DNA of 54,465 bases from an uncultured bacterium (GCA_949293405.1 CASFDI010000058.1:1-54465), one strand, 5' to 3'; shown: positions 26,749 through 35,325, counted from the stretch's first letter. Numbers and translations: made by a program. Notes: a model not told the origin generated them from the sequence alone.

Positions 26749-27179
26749 CAGAGTTTATTTATATCCTCCTCTCCGATCAGGCAGAGTCCTGCGCCGCACA
26801 GCACTGTTTCCGCCTGTGCTGGATTCTTGACGCGCAGAACCACATAGGCATTCTGACCCGATACGGTAATAAAAGCATACAGATACTCAATATTGATCTC
26901 ATGCTCGCCGAGCAGGGTAACCAACTCGGTCATTGCGCCCGGACGGTTGGGAATCTCGACGGCAAGTACTTCGGTCACCGAGGTGACACAGCCAATGTCG
27001 GCGAGTACTTTCCCGGCTTTGACCGGGTCACTGGTGATCAGACGCAGAATACCGAAATCCTGTGTATCGGCAAGCGACATGGCACGGATATCCACACCCG
27101 CGTCGCCCAGCGTCTTGGTAATTCTGACCAGGGTACCCGGTTTGTTTTCCGCGAAAACGGAGAGTTGACGGATGGTCAT
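26748..27179 (-). CDS. Protein of two ACT domains (amino-acid sensor)
   Basis: 143 residues consisting of two ACT folds (about 1-68 and 70-138): TIRQLSVFAENKPGTLVRIT and VEIPNRPGAMTELVTLL. ACT domains bind amino acids, often aromatic ones, and regulate linked enzymes. Such small proteins commonly accompany iorAB and phenylacetate-CoA ligase genes. Here it probably senses Phe or Tyr and modulates IorAB or the ligase; this is inference from position. AAAGGAG lies about 8 bases before the ATG. Coupled to the symporter by a 1-base overlap. Confidence 0.87.
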   Translation of the reverse strand: MTIRQLSVFAENKPGTLVRITKTLGDAGVDIRAMSLADTQDFGILRLITSDPVKAGKVLADIGCVTSVTEVLAVEIPNRPGAMTELVTLLGEHEINIEYLYAFITVSGQNAYVVLRVKNPAQAETVLCGAGLCLIGEEDINKL

Positions 27180-27217
27180 AATATGCTCCTTTCAATAATG
27201 AAAAAGTGGGGCTTCGT

Positions 27218-27793
27218 TCAGGACAGGTGGTAACCGAGGGAAAACGCTTTCAGGTTCAGTTCCTTGAACTTCGCGGGGACAGTGGCTTCAATTGCCTTGA
27301 GCCATTGGTCTTCCGGGATCGACAGGTAAGTTGCCAGGCGGGCCATCAGAACAATGTTGACCGCCTTGGCGCTTCCCGCGCTTTCCGCAACGGAAAGCGC
27401 ATCCAGCATATCCAGATGTACTCCTTGAGCAGAAAGCTGCCCGAGAATATCTGACGGATAGGAAGCACTTCCGATGATAACGGGCATCGGGTCGATTTGT
27501 TGGGTATTGACGATAATCTTGCCGTCAGGGGCCAGGTGATCGACATAACGCGCGGCCTCCAGTTTCTCGAAAGAAACAATAAAATCCGCTTCTCCTTTGG
27601 TGATGACCGGAGAGTAGACCCGCTCGCCAAAACGGACATAGGTCACTACTGAGCCGCCGCGCTGGCTCATGCCGTGCACTTCGGAAACCTTGACATCGTA
27701 TCCCTGGTCGACCAGAAGCCGCCCCAGCAGTTTGCTGGCTAGCAGGGTCCCCTGACCGCCCACACCTACGATCATTATACTGGTTGTTTTCAT
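27218..27793 (-). CDS. iorB: Indolepyruvate ferredoxin oxidoreductase, beta subunit
   Basis: 191-residue gamma-domain subunit of 2-oxoacid:ferredoxin oxidoreductases. Begins SIMIVGVGGQGTLLASKLLG and has SEVHGMSQRGGSVVTYVRFG, both diagnostic. With IorA it interconverts aryl-pyruvates (indolepyruvate, phenylpyruvate, hydroxyphenylpyruvate) plus CoA and oxidised ferredoxin with aryl-acetyl-CoA, CO2 and reduced ferredoxin; the reaction is reversible. It starts one base after the iorA stop, with GAGGAAC inside iorA as ribosome site. Confidence 0.94.
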   Translation of the reverse strand: MKTTSIMIVGVGGQGTLLASKLLGRLLVDQGYDVKVSEVHGMSQRGGSVVTYVRFGERVYSPVITKGEADFIVSFEKLEAARYVDHLAPDGKIIVNTQQIDPMPVIIGSASYPSDILGQLSAQGVHLDMLDALSVAESAGSAKAVNIVLMARLATYLSIPEDQWLKAIEATVPAKFKELNLKAFSLGYHLS

Positions 27794-27794
27794 A

Positions 27795-29531
27795 TCAGTT
27801 GCGTTCCTCGCTTTCTATGGCATGGAAGGGGCAGAGCTGTTTGCAGACATCGCAGCCCACACACAGCGTATGGTCGATCACCGCTTTCTTGTTGCGGAAG
27901 GAGATTGCCGGACAGCCCAGCGACATGCATTTGCGGCAACCGCGGCACAGGTCGGTATTGACCGTGACGGGGGAGCGGGTCTTGACTGACTTGAGCAGGA
28001 CGCAGGGGCGTCTGGAGATGATGACCGAAGGTTCGTCTGCTGCGAGCTCACGCAACACTACCTCACGGCAGGCTGCGAGATCATACGGGTCCACCACGCA
28101 TACGCGCGAGAAGCCGACCGCACGGCAGAACGCTTCCAGGTCCACTTTCGCGGCCGGATCTCCCTTGATGTTGTAGCCGGTGGTAGGGTTCTGCTGATGT
28201 CCGGTCATACCGGTAATGGAGTTGTCGAGGATGATTACCGTCGAGTTGGTCGCATTGTAGGCGATATTGACAAGTCCGGTCATGCCTGAGTGCATGAATG
28301 TGGAGTCGCCGATGACGCATACTGTCTTCCGGTGAGCCTCAGGGGAAGCAAGGTTAAATCCGTGCAGCCCGGACACGGAAGCGCCCATGCACAGGGTGGA
28401 GTCCAGAGCGGAAAGAGGCGGCTGTGCGCCCAGCGTGTAGCATCCGATATCCCCGAGCACCGTAATGCCGTTCTGCGCCAGTGTGTAGAACATGCCTCTG
28501 TGCGGGCATCCCGCGCACATCATAGGCGGGCGGACCGGGATATTTTCCGGCAGAGCGGGGGATTTTTTCTCGGGCATGCCCAGAACACGGGCGATGGTTT
28601 GCTGACTGTATTCACCGATCGGGGTGAACAGGGATTTTCCTTCCGGTTGAAGTCCCAGCGTACGGCAGTGGGTCTCGATGATTCCGTCCAGTTCTTCAAT
28701 GACGATCAGACGCTTGACCCGGGAGGCGAAATCGAGGATCAACTGACGCGGCAGGGGATTGATCATGCCCAGTTTCAGTACGCTTACGCTGTCCCCCAGC
28801 GCTTCTTTGACATACTGATAACAGGTGCCCGAGGTGATGATGCCTACATCCGTGTTGCCCATTTCAATGCGGTTGAGCGGGGTGGTTTCGGCATAGGCGG
28901 TCAGCGTTTCCGTGCGCGCTTCCACCACGGGATGACGGCGCTTGGCATTGCCGGGCATCATGATGAATTTCGCGCCGTTTTTCACATATTCCTTAATCGG
29001 CGAAGGAGCGCGCTCCCCGATGTCCACAATGCTCTGGGAGTGTGCGATCCGGGTGCAGACGCGCAGAAGCATCGGGGTATCGAATTCTTCGGACAGGCGC
29101 AGTGCTTCTTTTGCAAAGCGGTAGCATTCATCCGAATCTGCCGGCTCCAGCATCGGCACCTTCGCAGCAATGGCGTAGTGGCGCGAATCCTGCTCGTTCT
29201 GTGATGAATGCATGGCAGGATCGTCTGCCACACAGATCACCAGACCTCCGGTAACACCGGTGTAAGAAAGGGTGAAGAGCGGATCGGCCGCTACATTGAG
29301 CCCGACATGCTTCATGGCGCAGGCAGATCTTGCGCCTGCCAGGGAAGCGCCGAATGCTACTTCCATAGCTACCTTTTCATTGGGCGCCCACTCGGTATGT
29401 ATGTCGTCATACTTGGAGAGAAATTCCGTAATTTCGGTAGAGGGGGTGCCGGGATAACTGGATACCACATGGACGCCGCCTTCATACAGGCCGCGGGCTA
29501 TGGCTTCGTTTCCGATCAACAGTTTTTTCAT
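27795..29531 (-). CDS. iorA: Indolepyruvate ferredoxin oxidoreductase, alpha subunit
   Basis: 578-residue thiamine-diphosphate and iron-sulfur subunit. The N-terminal pyrimidine-binding part has SSYPGTPSTEITEFL. The thiamine site is GDSTFMHSGMTGLVNIAYN with MCAGCPHRG before it. The C-terminal ferredoxin domain holds two 4Fe-4S motifs, CRGCRKCMSLGCP and CVGCDVCKQLCP. Complete by length. AAAGGAAAG lies 2 bases before ATG 29531. Second gene of the Phe T-box operon. In amino-acid fermentation the enzyme runs oxidatively; under T-box control the reductive, biosynthetic direction is more plausible. Confidence 0.95.
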   Translation of the reverse strand: MKKLLIGNEAIARGLYEGGVHVVSSYPGTPSTEITEFLSKYDDIHTEWAPNEKVAMEVAFGASLAGARSACAMKHVGLNVAADPLFTLSYTGVTGGLVICVADDPAMHSSQNEQDSRHYAIAAKVPMLEPADSDECYRFAKEALRLSEEFDTPMLLRVCTRIAHSQSIVDIGERAPSPIKEYVKNGAKFIMMPGNAKRRHPVVEARTETLTAYAETTPLNRIEMGNTDVGIITSGTCYQYVKEALGDSVSVLKLGMINPLPRQLILDFASRVKRLIVIEELDGIIETHCRTLGLQPEGKSLFTPIGEYSQQTIARVLGMPEKKSPALPENIPVRPPMMCAGCPHRGMFYTLAQNGITVLGDIGCYTLGAQPPLSALDSTLCMGASVSGLHGFNLASPEAHRKTVCVIGDSTFMHSGMTGLVNIAYNATNSTVIILDNSITGMTGHQQNPTTGYNIKGDPAAKVDLEAFCRAVGFSRVCVVDPYDLAACREVVLRELAADEPSVIISRRPCVLLKSVKTRSPVTVNTDLCRGCRKCMSLGCPAISFRNKKAVIDHTLCVGCDVCKQLCPFHAIESEERN

Positions 29532-29552
29532 ATTCTTTCCTTTCCGGGAGAA

Positions 29553-30878
29553 TCAGACCAACTTACGCTTGTCGATAACCCGCTTTGCTTTTCCTTCCGA
29601 CCGGGGAATGGTGTGCGGATTGACCAGCGTGATCTTGGCCGAAATGCCCACTACGGATTTGATTTTGTCCTTGATTTCGTTGCGGATGTGTTCCAGATCG
29701 GCAACCGTATCCGAGAATCCGCTTTCATCAATTTCAACCTGAACTTCCAGAGAGTCGGTGGAGTGTTCGCGGTCCACCACCAGCAGATAGTGAGGAGCGG
29801 CACCCTTGACTGAGACCAGCACCGACTCGATCTGGCTGGGGAAGACATTGACTCCGCGGATGATCAGCATATCATCCGTGCGTCCGGTAATGCGTCCCAT
29901 GCGCACGGTTGTGCGTCCGCAGGCGCAGGGGGAGGCATCGAGCCGGCAGATGTCGTGCGTGCGGTACCGCAACATAGGCATGCCTTGCTTGGTGATGGTA
30001 GTGAAGACCAGCTCACCCGAAGATCCGTAGGGAAGCGGTTCTTCGGTGACAGGGTCGATAATCTCGGGAATGACATGGTCCTCGTTGACATGCATGCCGT
30101 TCTTTTCCAGGCATTCAAACGAAACACCCGGGCCGGCAATTTCGGTCAGACCGTAAATGTCGCAGGCGTCAAAGTCCAGAAGCTGTTCCAGACGCATGCG
30201 CATTTCCTCGGTCCAGGGTTCAGCGCCGAAGCATCCCGCTTTCAGTTTGAGGTCAGTGTGCGGATCCAGTCCCATCTCCCGTGCGGTTTCTCCGATGTAA
30301 ATGGCGTAGGAAGGTGTGCAGCAGAGCATGGTGGCGCCCAGTTCCTTCAGCATCATGATCTGACGCTGGGTATTGCCGCTGGACATCGGTACGGTCATGG
30401 CGCCAATCAGGGAGGCACCCTGGTGCAGCCCCAGACCGCCGGTAAACAGACCGTATCCGTAGGACACCTGCACAATGTCCTCCGCGGTGCAACCCGCAGC
30501 GGTCAGTGCACGCGCTGCCATTTCGGCCCAGACATCCACATCGTGCTGGGTATAACCGGCGACAATCGGTTTCCCGGTGGTGCCGGATGAACCCTGAATA
30601 CGGACAATATCTTTCTTCGGTACGGCGAACAGACCGAAAGGAAACTGATCGCGCAGATCGGTTTTTTCAGTAAACGGCAGATGACGCAGGTCGTCCAATG
30701 TACGGATGTCTTCGGGTCTGACTCCTTTGGCGTCCATGCGCGCACGGTAGATCGGAACATGGTCGTATTCGTGACGCACAACCTGCCGCAGGCGTTCGGT
30801 CTGCAGTGCAGTCATCGCATCGCGCGACATGCATTCGTATTCGGGATTGTAGATGGCGTGTGTTTTGGGTGCTTTCAT
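29553..30878 (-). CDS. paaK: Phenylacetate-CoA ligase family enzyme
   Basis: 441-residue AMP-forming ligase that activates phenylacetate (or a related aryl acid) to its CoA ester. N-terminal [10 protein letters not shown] is the family start; the P-loop is SSGTTGKP (97-104); [16 protein letters not shown] and [12 protein letters not shown] lie mid-protein; [30 protein letters not shown] and [13 protein letters not shown] mark the hinge and C-terminal domain. This subtype (close to the archaeal and clostridial forms encoded beside iorAB) supplies or drains aryl-acetyl-CoA. AAGGAAATG places the start at 30878. First gene after the Phe-type T-box leader. Confidence 0.93.
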   Translation of the reverse strand: MKAPKTHAIYNPEYECMSRDAMTALQTERLRQVVRHEYDHVPIYRARMDAKGVRPEDIRTLDDLRHLPFTEKTDLRDQFPFGLFAVPKKDIVRIQGSSGTTGKPIVAGYTQHDVDVWAEMAARALTAAGCTAEDIVQVSYGYGLFTGGLGLHQGASLIGAMTVPMSSGNTQRQIMMLKELGATMLCCTPSYAIYIGETAREMGLDPHTDLKLKAGCFGAEPWTEEMRMRLEQLLDFDACDIYGLTEIAGPGVSFECLEKNGMHVNEDHVIPEIIDPVTEEPLPYGSSGELVFTTITKQGMPMLRYRTHDICRLDASPCACGRTTVRMGRITGRTDDMLIIRGVNVFPSQIESVLVSVKGAAPHYLLVVDREHSTDSLEVQVEIDESGFSDTVADLEHIRNEIKDKIKSVVGISAKITLVNPHTIPRSEGKAKRVIDKRKLV

Positions 30879-30911
30879 TTCCTTTTCATTTCCTTTCTGC
30901 TGTGCAGAAGA

Positions 30912-31193
30912 ACAGAAGTCCCGTCCTCTGCAGATAATCAGAGGACGGGACTTCTGTTTCTATGGAATACCCGTGGTACCACCTCATTTTAACAACGCCT
31001 CGCAGCGCTGTCCTTGTCGGTAGCGGACTACCGATTCACGGTAACGGGTGAACCCGGCGCCTCCTACTGCCGTGCGGTTTCAGAGGGCTGCTGGCGAAAG
31101 GAATTCGCTCTGCGCTCCGCACCGTCTCGCACCGCCCGACGGCTCTCTGAAGCAGTTCTGCAGAGTTACTGGTTTCCGCTCATACGCATTTCA
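30912..31193 (-). promoter_or_regulatory. T-box riboswitch leader, specifier UUC (Phe), upstream of paaK
   Basis: On the minus strand the leader holds the AGTA motif (complement of 31167-31170), a stem I tip with GGTG, a specifier loop reading CGAA-UUC-C (UUC at 31101-31103, Phe), the T-box core AGGTGGTACCACGGG (complement of 30970-30984) and a 19-bp terminator stem (30912-30930 with 30939-30957). Uncharged tRNA-Phe should favour antitermination and switch on paaK-iorA-iorB-ACT-symporter. The specifier was assigned by pairing both strands of stem I (CUCUGC/GCAGAG) and by comparison with the second leader; the base after the codon is C rather than the commoner purine. Confidence 0.85.
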
Positions 31194-31199
31194 AATTAT

Positions 31200-31228
31200 A
31201 TTATAACAACCGTTTTCAGATTTGTCAA
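31200..31228 (-). promoter_or_regulatory. Consensus promoter of the paaK T-box operon
   Basis: On the minus strand TTGACA (31223-31228), 17-base spacer, TATAAT (31200-31205). A second ATTATA phase at 31195-31200 is less well spaced. Confidence 0.85.
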
Positions 31229-31235
31229 GAAGCAT

Positions 31236-31305
31236 CGCTCAAAAACAGGATCGGTCATCGCTCAAAAACAGGATCGGTCATCTGCTCAAAAACAGGATCG
31301 GTCAT
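31236..31305. repeat. Three 23-base tandem repeats upstream of the paaK promoter
   Basis: The unit CTCAAAAACAGGATCGGTCAT with its two leading bases occurs at 31236-31258, 31259-31281 and 31283-31305. Copies 1 and 2 are identical; copy 3 differs at the first base and is offset by one inserted base. The block ends only 7 bases from the -35 element. It may be an array of regulator sites or a minisatellite. Confidence 0.85.
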
Positions 31306-31380
31306 CCCTCGTTTGCCGGAGCGGTGTGAATGGTTCAGCACCCGGAGAATACCGCTCCCATGGGTGGACGAGACGGGATT

Positions 31381-33018
31381 TCAGCGGGTGGTCTGCGCTT
31401 CCACCAGATGCTCACTGGAGTAACGCGCACGCAGTTTGGGCTTTTCGATTTTGCCGGTCGGGTTGCGCGGGACATCGGCAAAAATGATTTTGCGCGGGCG
31501 TTTGTAACGGGGAAGCGCCTTGCAGAATTCGTTGACTTCCTCTTCGGTCAGTGTGCAGCCCTGCTTGACCTGAATAATGGCCGCGGCGATCTCACCCAGA
31601 CGCGCGTCCGGAAGTCCGATTACCGCCACATCACTGATCAGGTCATGACCGCGTAAAAAGTCCTCAATCTGCACCGGGTACAGGTTTTCGCCTCCGGTGA
31701 TGATGACATCTTTTTTCCGGTCCACAAGATAGATGAAGCCGTCCTCGTCCTGTCGTGCCATGTCTCCGGTTGCCAGCCATCCGTCAGGGCTCAGGATTTC
31801 TTGGGTAGCCTTCGGGTTCTTGTAATAGCATTTCATGACACCGGCACCGTGAACCATCAGTTCTCCCACTTCGCCGACGGCGACCTGTTCGCCCGACTCG
31901 GAAACAATCCGGGCCTTCCAGCCGAATCCGGGCACCCCGATGGCACCCACTTTGGCGATATTCTCGACACCGAGATGCACGCAGCCGGGACCTGCCGACT
32001 CGCTCAGACCGTAATTGGTGTCATATTGGTGGTGCGGGAACACGGTGAGCCAGCGGCGGATCAGGCTGGGCGGTACCGGCTGCGCGCCGATATGCATGAG
32101 CCTCCACTGACTGAGCCGGTAGTCCTCGAGTTTCAGTTCTCCGCGTTCAATCGCATCCAGAATATCCTGGACCCACGGCACCAGCAACCAGACGATGGTT
32201 GCGCGTTCCTGGGAGACTGCGTGCAGGATCCATTCCGGGCGCACTCCGCGCAAAAGAACCGCCCGGCTCCCGGTCAGAAGACTTCCGAACCAGTGCATTT
32301 TCGCTCCGGTATGATAGAGCGGAGGGATGCAGAGAAACACATCGTCGTGTGTCTGACCGTGATGCGCCTGCTCGGTGTAACACGCATTGGTCAGTGCGCG
32401 GTGCGCATGCAGGATCGCCTTGGGGAATCCGGTGGTTCCCGATGAAAAATAGATGGCCGCGTCATCTTCTTCGGAAATGTCCACCGCAGGAGCGGTGGAA
32501 GAGCAGTAGGTGATCATCTGCTCGCAGTTGTCGGCAAAGGCAGGCGGATTCTTTCCAACGAAAAAGTAATTGCGGATCAGGGGCATTCCCTCGCGTGCCG
32601 CTTGTACCCGTTCGGTAAATTCCGGGCCGAACACCATTACCGAGACATCCGCCAGACACGCGCAATACTGGATTTCATCTGCGGCATAGCGATAGTTCAT
32701 GGGGACCGCAAGCGCGCCGGTCTTCAGAATACCGAAATAGAGCGGAAGCCATTCCAGACAGTTCATCAGAAGCAGCGCGACTTTGTCGCCTTTTTTGACT
32801 CCGCGGGTGAGCAGCAGATTGGCAAACCGGTTCGCCATCCGGTCAAATTCACGCCAGGTCATCTCACGCCGGTATTTTTCGCCCCGTGCGGATTCGATCA
32901 GATTGAATTCGCGCCAGGATACGGTTTTGTCAGGCTGGTTTTCAGGGTTGATTTCCACCAGGCTGACCATGTCCGGGTACAGACGGGCATTTTTTTCGAG
33001 AAAAGCGGTAATAGGCAT
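31381..33018 (-). CDS. Aryl/acyl-CoA ligase (AMP-forming), Tyr T-box controlled
   Basis: 545-residue member of the ANL superfamily that activates a carboxylic acid with ATP and CoA. Motifs: SSGTTGFPK (192-200), TNYGLSESAGPG, GWLATGDMA, VDRKKDVIITGGENLYPVQIE and the C-terminal catalytic lysine in NPTGKIEKPKL. The substrate is not fixed by sequence; the tyrosine-specific T-box argues for a hydroxyphenyl acid such as 4-hydroxyphenylacetate. ATG 33018 has GGAG 6 bases upstream; ATG 33036 is a possible alternative with AGG right before it. An insertion near 36-55 repeats a WREF pattern. Transcribed alone; its stop is 75 bases before the 23-base repeats. Confidence 0.88.
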   Translation of the reverse strand: MPITAFLEKNARLYPDMVSLVEINPENQPDKTVSWREFNLIESARGEKYRREMTWREFDRMANRFANLLLTRGVKKGDKVALLLMNCLEWLPLYFGILKTGALAVPMNYRYAADEIQYCACLADVSVMVFGPEFTERVQAAREGMPLIRNYFFVGKNPPAFADNCEQMITYCSSTAPAVDISEEDDAAIYFSSGTTGFPKAILHAHRALTNACYTEQAHHGQTHDDVFLCIPPLYHTGAKMHWFGSLLTGSRAVLLRGVRPEWILHAVSQERATIVWLLVPWVQDILDAIERGELKLEDYRLSQWRLMHIGAQPVPPSLIRRWLTVFPHHQYDTNYGLSESAGPGCVHLGVENIAKVGAIGVPGFGWKARIVSESGEQVAVGEVGELMVHGAGVMKCYYKNPKATQEILSPDGWLATGDMARQDEDGFIYLVDRKKDVIITGGENLYPVQIEDFLRGHDLISDVAVIGLPDARLGEIAAAIIQVKQGCTLTEEEVNEFCKALPRYKRPRKIIFADVPRNPTGKIEKPKLRARYSSEHLVEAQTTR

Positions 33019-33050
33019 AAAAATCTCCGGATTCATCCTGTCCTTGCAGG

Positions 33051-33333
33051 AAAATAAAAAGCCCTCTGTCGACCGACAGAGGGCGGAAAAACCGCGGTAC
33101 CACCTCAATTTACCGCATCCATGCAGATACGGCCTCCACGAGCACTTCATGCTCCTGCGCGCTAACGGGCGCACCCGTCATAGCCTACTGGGATCCTCTT
33201 ACTTACAGAAAAATCCGTTGGGTATGCAACTTGCGGAGTGTATTCGTCTGCGTGCCCTTGGCGCCTTGCACCGTCCGGCGTTTCTCTGAAAGGGGGAAGC
33301 AGAGTACTTCTTTCCGCTCAGGCGTTTTTACTG
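33051..33333 (-). promoter_or_regulatory. T-box riboswitch leader, specifier UAC (Tyr)
   Basis: On the minus strand: AAGTAC motif, a stem with TCTGC/GCAGA, specifier loop CGAA-UAC-A (UAC at 33240-33242, Tyr, followed by the conserved A), basal stem GCGGA/TCCGC, T-box core AGGTGGTACCGCGGT (complement of 33091-33105), and a terminator GCCCTCTGTC/GACAGAGGGC (33061-33070 with 33075-33084) plus TTTTTATTTT. Uncharged tRNA-Tyr should switch on the ligase. The codon sits in the same place as UUC in the paaK leader, so the two assignments support each other. Confidence 0.9.
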
Positions 33334-33339
33334 TGAAGC

Positions 33340-33368
33340 ATTATAGCATACCGTACGGCACTTGTCAA
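33340..33368 (-). promoter_or_regulatory. Consensus promoter of the Tyr T-box leader
   Basis: On the minus strand TTGACA (33363-33368), 17-base spacer, TATAAT (33340-33345): a perfect match. Confidence 0.88.
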
Positions 33369-33398
33369 GTTTTTTTTAAAAAGTTTCGTCGCAACGCC

Positions 33399-33427
33399 TT
33401 GCATTTTTTGGAAAAATGCGGTACACT
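33399..33427 (+). promoter_or_regulatory. Probable promoter of the amidohydrolase gene
   Basis: TTGCAT (33399-33404), 17-base spacer, TACACT (33422-33427), 48 bases before the ATG. It is divergent from the Tyr T-box promoter, with 30 bases between the -35 boxes. Confidence 0.5.
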
Positions 33428-33475
33428 TAATGAAACTATAAAGAAAAATCGGGAACAGCCTGCGAGGATTTACAA

Positions 33476-34291
33476 ATGGTAATTGATATGCACACCCATG
33501 TTTTCCCGGACGCCATCGCCGGGAAAACGATTGCTTTTCTGGCAGAGAAATGTAAAGTTGCGCCAGGTTTTGACGGGACGGCGGCAGGGCTTGCCGCCCA
33601 GATGAAACGAACCGGCGTGGACCTTTCCCTGATCCTGCCGGTGGTCACCCGTCCTGCTCAGTATGAATCAATCAACCGCTATGCCGTCCTGTTGGACCGC
33701 ACGCCCGGATTCCGTTCCTTCGGCGGGATTCATCCGGCGGATCCGGATATCGATACTCATGTAGCTCAGATTGCCGCAGACGGTCTCTGCGGCATCAAAC
33801 TGCATCCGGTGTATCAGGACACTCCCGCTGACGATGAGCGCTATGTGGAGATTGTCACACAGGCGGCACAGCGGGGACTTTATTCCGTATTCCACGCAGG
33901 CGTGGATGACGGATTCCCCGACAGCACGCTTTCCGATGTGAGCCGTATGGAACATCTGCTGACCCAGGTTGAGCAGCAGGTGGGGGACAGCAAACTGATT
34001 TTTGCACATCTCGGGGGCAACAGACAGTTTGATCAGGTGGAGCGGTTGCTGGTTGGCAGGAAGGTGTATCTGGATCTTGCCTATATTATCAGGCGGATTG
34101 CACCGGAACAGTTGCTTCGGATCATCCGGGCACACGGTGCGGATCGGATTCTCTTTGCAACCGATGCGCCCTGGTCCGATCCTGCAGCGGATCTTGTGCA
34201 CCTCAGGCAACTGGGGTTGACCGCGGAGGAGGAAGAGGCCATTCTCTGGAAAAATGCTGCATCCATTCTGGGCATCGGAGGCGTGTCATGA
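33476..34291 (+). CDS. Amidohydrolase-family metal-dependent hydrolase
   Basis: 271-residue TIM-barrel of the amidohydrolase-2 type. Metal-site signatures: MHTHVFPD (5-12), GIKLHPVYQ near residue 105, a His in VFHAGVD, LIFAHLGGN and FATDAPWSDP near residue 224. Members include ACMS decarboxylase-like and aryl-acid decarboxylases as well as hydrolases; the substrate is open. ATG 33476 follows GAGGA by 7 bases. It overlaps the next gene by four bases, so the two form one unit. Its promoter is back-to-back with the Tyr T-box ligase, so a link to aryl-acid metabolism is possible but unproven. Confidence 0.85.
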   Translation: MVIDMHTHVFPDAIAGKTIAFLAEKCKVAPGFDGTAAGLAAQMKRTGVDLSLILPVVTRPAQYESINRYAVLLDRTPGFRSFGGIHPADPDIDTHVAQIAADGLCGIKLHPVYQDTPADDERYVEIVTQAAQRGLYSVFHAGVDDGFPDSTLSDVSRMEHLLTQVEQQVGDSKLIFAHLGGNRQFDQVERLLVGRKVYLDLAYIIRRIAPEQLLRIIRAHGADRILFATDAPWSDPAADLVHLRQLGLTAEEEEAILWKNAASILGIGGVS

Positions 34292-35247
34292 AACTGGGAA
34301 TCGTAGGAACCAATTTTATCAGTGATCAGCTTGTTGAAGCAGCACAGTCCATCGGAGTGGAAGTATACGCGGTTTATTCGAGGGCAGAAAACACCGGGGA
34401 AGCCTTTGCCAACAAGCATGGGATCGGACGCGTGCTGACTGATTACGACGCATTCCTCGGCTGCGGATGTGATGCGGTATATATTGCGACTCCCAACTGC
34501 CTGCATGCCGGGCAGAGTATCCGTGCTCTGCAGGCCGGGCTGCATGTCCTGTGTGAAAAACCGATTGCGACCCGCCGCGCTGAGTTTGACCGTATGAGAG
34601 AACAGGCACGCTCTGCCGGCCGTGTATTGATGGAGGCGATGCGGCCGATTCATGACCCTGCCTTTGAGATGATCCGGGCCGTTCTGCCCGATCTCGGTCA
34701 GCTGCGTCGGATTGATCTGGAGTTCTGCCAGTACTCGCGCCGGTATGATGCGTTCCTGGCCGGGACAGTCCAGAATGCGTTCAATCCTGCGCTCGGGAAT
34801 GCCGCTCTCATGGATATCGGAGTATATCCGCTCCAGATTCTGGTTGCGTTGTTTGGTCTCCCTGAAAAATGCTCTTCTGCCTCAACTTTTCTATCAAATG
34901 GCTTTGAAGGTCAGGGAAGCGTGCAACTGCAGTATCCCGGCTTCCTGGCGGCGGTTTCTTATGCAAAGATCATTGATTCGGTGTGTCCGTCGGTCTTCAC
35001 CGGCGAGCGCGGCAGTCTCACGGTCGATCGCCTGAATGCTCCTACCCATCTGACACTCTGTATGCGGGGAGAGACTCCGAGAGAACTGGATTACCGGCCG
35101 GAAAAAAACAATATGGTGTTCGAACTGCAGACCTTCCGTGAGCTGTGTGAGCGGGGCGAGGTCAATCATCGGTTCCTGCAGATTTCGGAAGATACCGTGA
35201 CTCTCTCCGACCGTATCCGCCGCATGAGTAAAATCCGGTTCCGATAA
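34288..35247 (+). CDS. Gfo/Idh/MocA family oxidoreductase
   Basis: 319-residue NAD(P)-dependent dehydrogenase. The Rossmann start LGIVGTNFISDQLVEAAQ and VYIATPNCLHAGQSIRALQA, then the hallmark LCEKPIATRRAEF near residue 90, and NAALMDIGVYPLQILVALFG in the C-terminal domain. Many act on sugars, inositols or trans-dihydrodiols of aromatics. Starts within the amidohydrolase gene (ATGA overlap). No further genes follow before a bidirectional terminator. Complete by length. Confidence 0.9.
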   Translation: MKLGIVGTNFISDQLVEAAQSIGVEVYAVYSRAENTGEAFANKHGIGRVLTDYDAFLGCGCDAVYIATPNCLHAGQSIRALQAGLHVLCEKPIATRRAEFDRMREQARSAGRVLMEAMRPIHDPAFEMIRAVLPDLGQLRRIDLEFCQYSRRYDAFLAGTVQNAFNPALGNAALMDIGVYPLQILVALFGLPEKCSSASTFLSNGFEGQGSVQLQYPGFLAAVSYAKIIDSVCPSVFTGERGSLTVDRLNAPTHLTLCMRGETPRELDYRPEKNNMVFELQTFRELCERGEVNHRFLQISEDTVTLSDRIRRMSKIRFR

Positions 35248-35325
35248 CCACACAGCCTCCGGATCTCTGCCGGGGGTTTTCTGATAAGAGTAACTCACAC
35301 CAAATAGATCAAAAATACAAAAAAT

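Noticed and set aside
31236..31305. Tandem repeats as a CRISPR array
   Set aside because: Copies are contiguous with no spacers, only three units, and no cas genes in the window.
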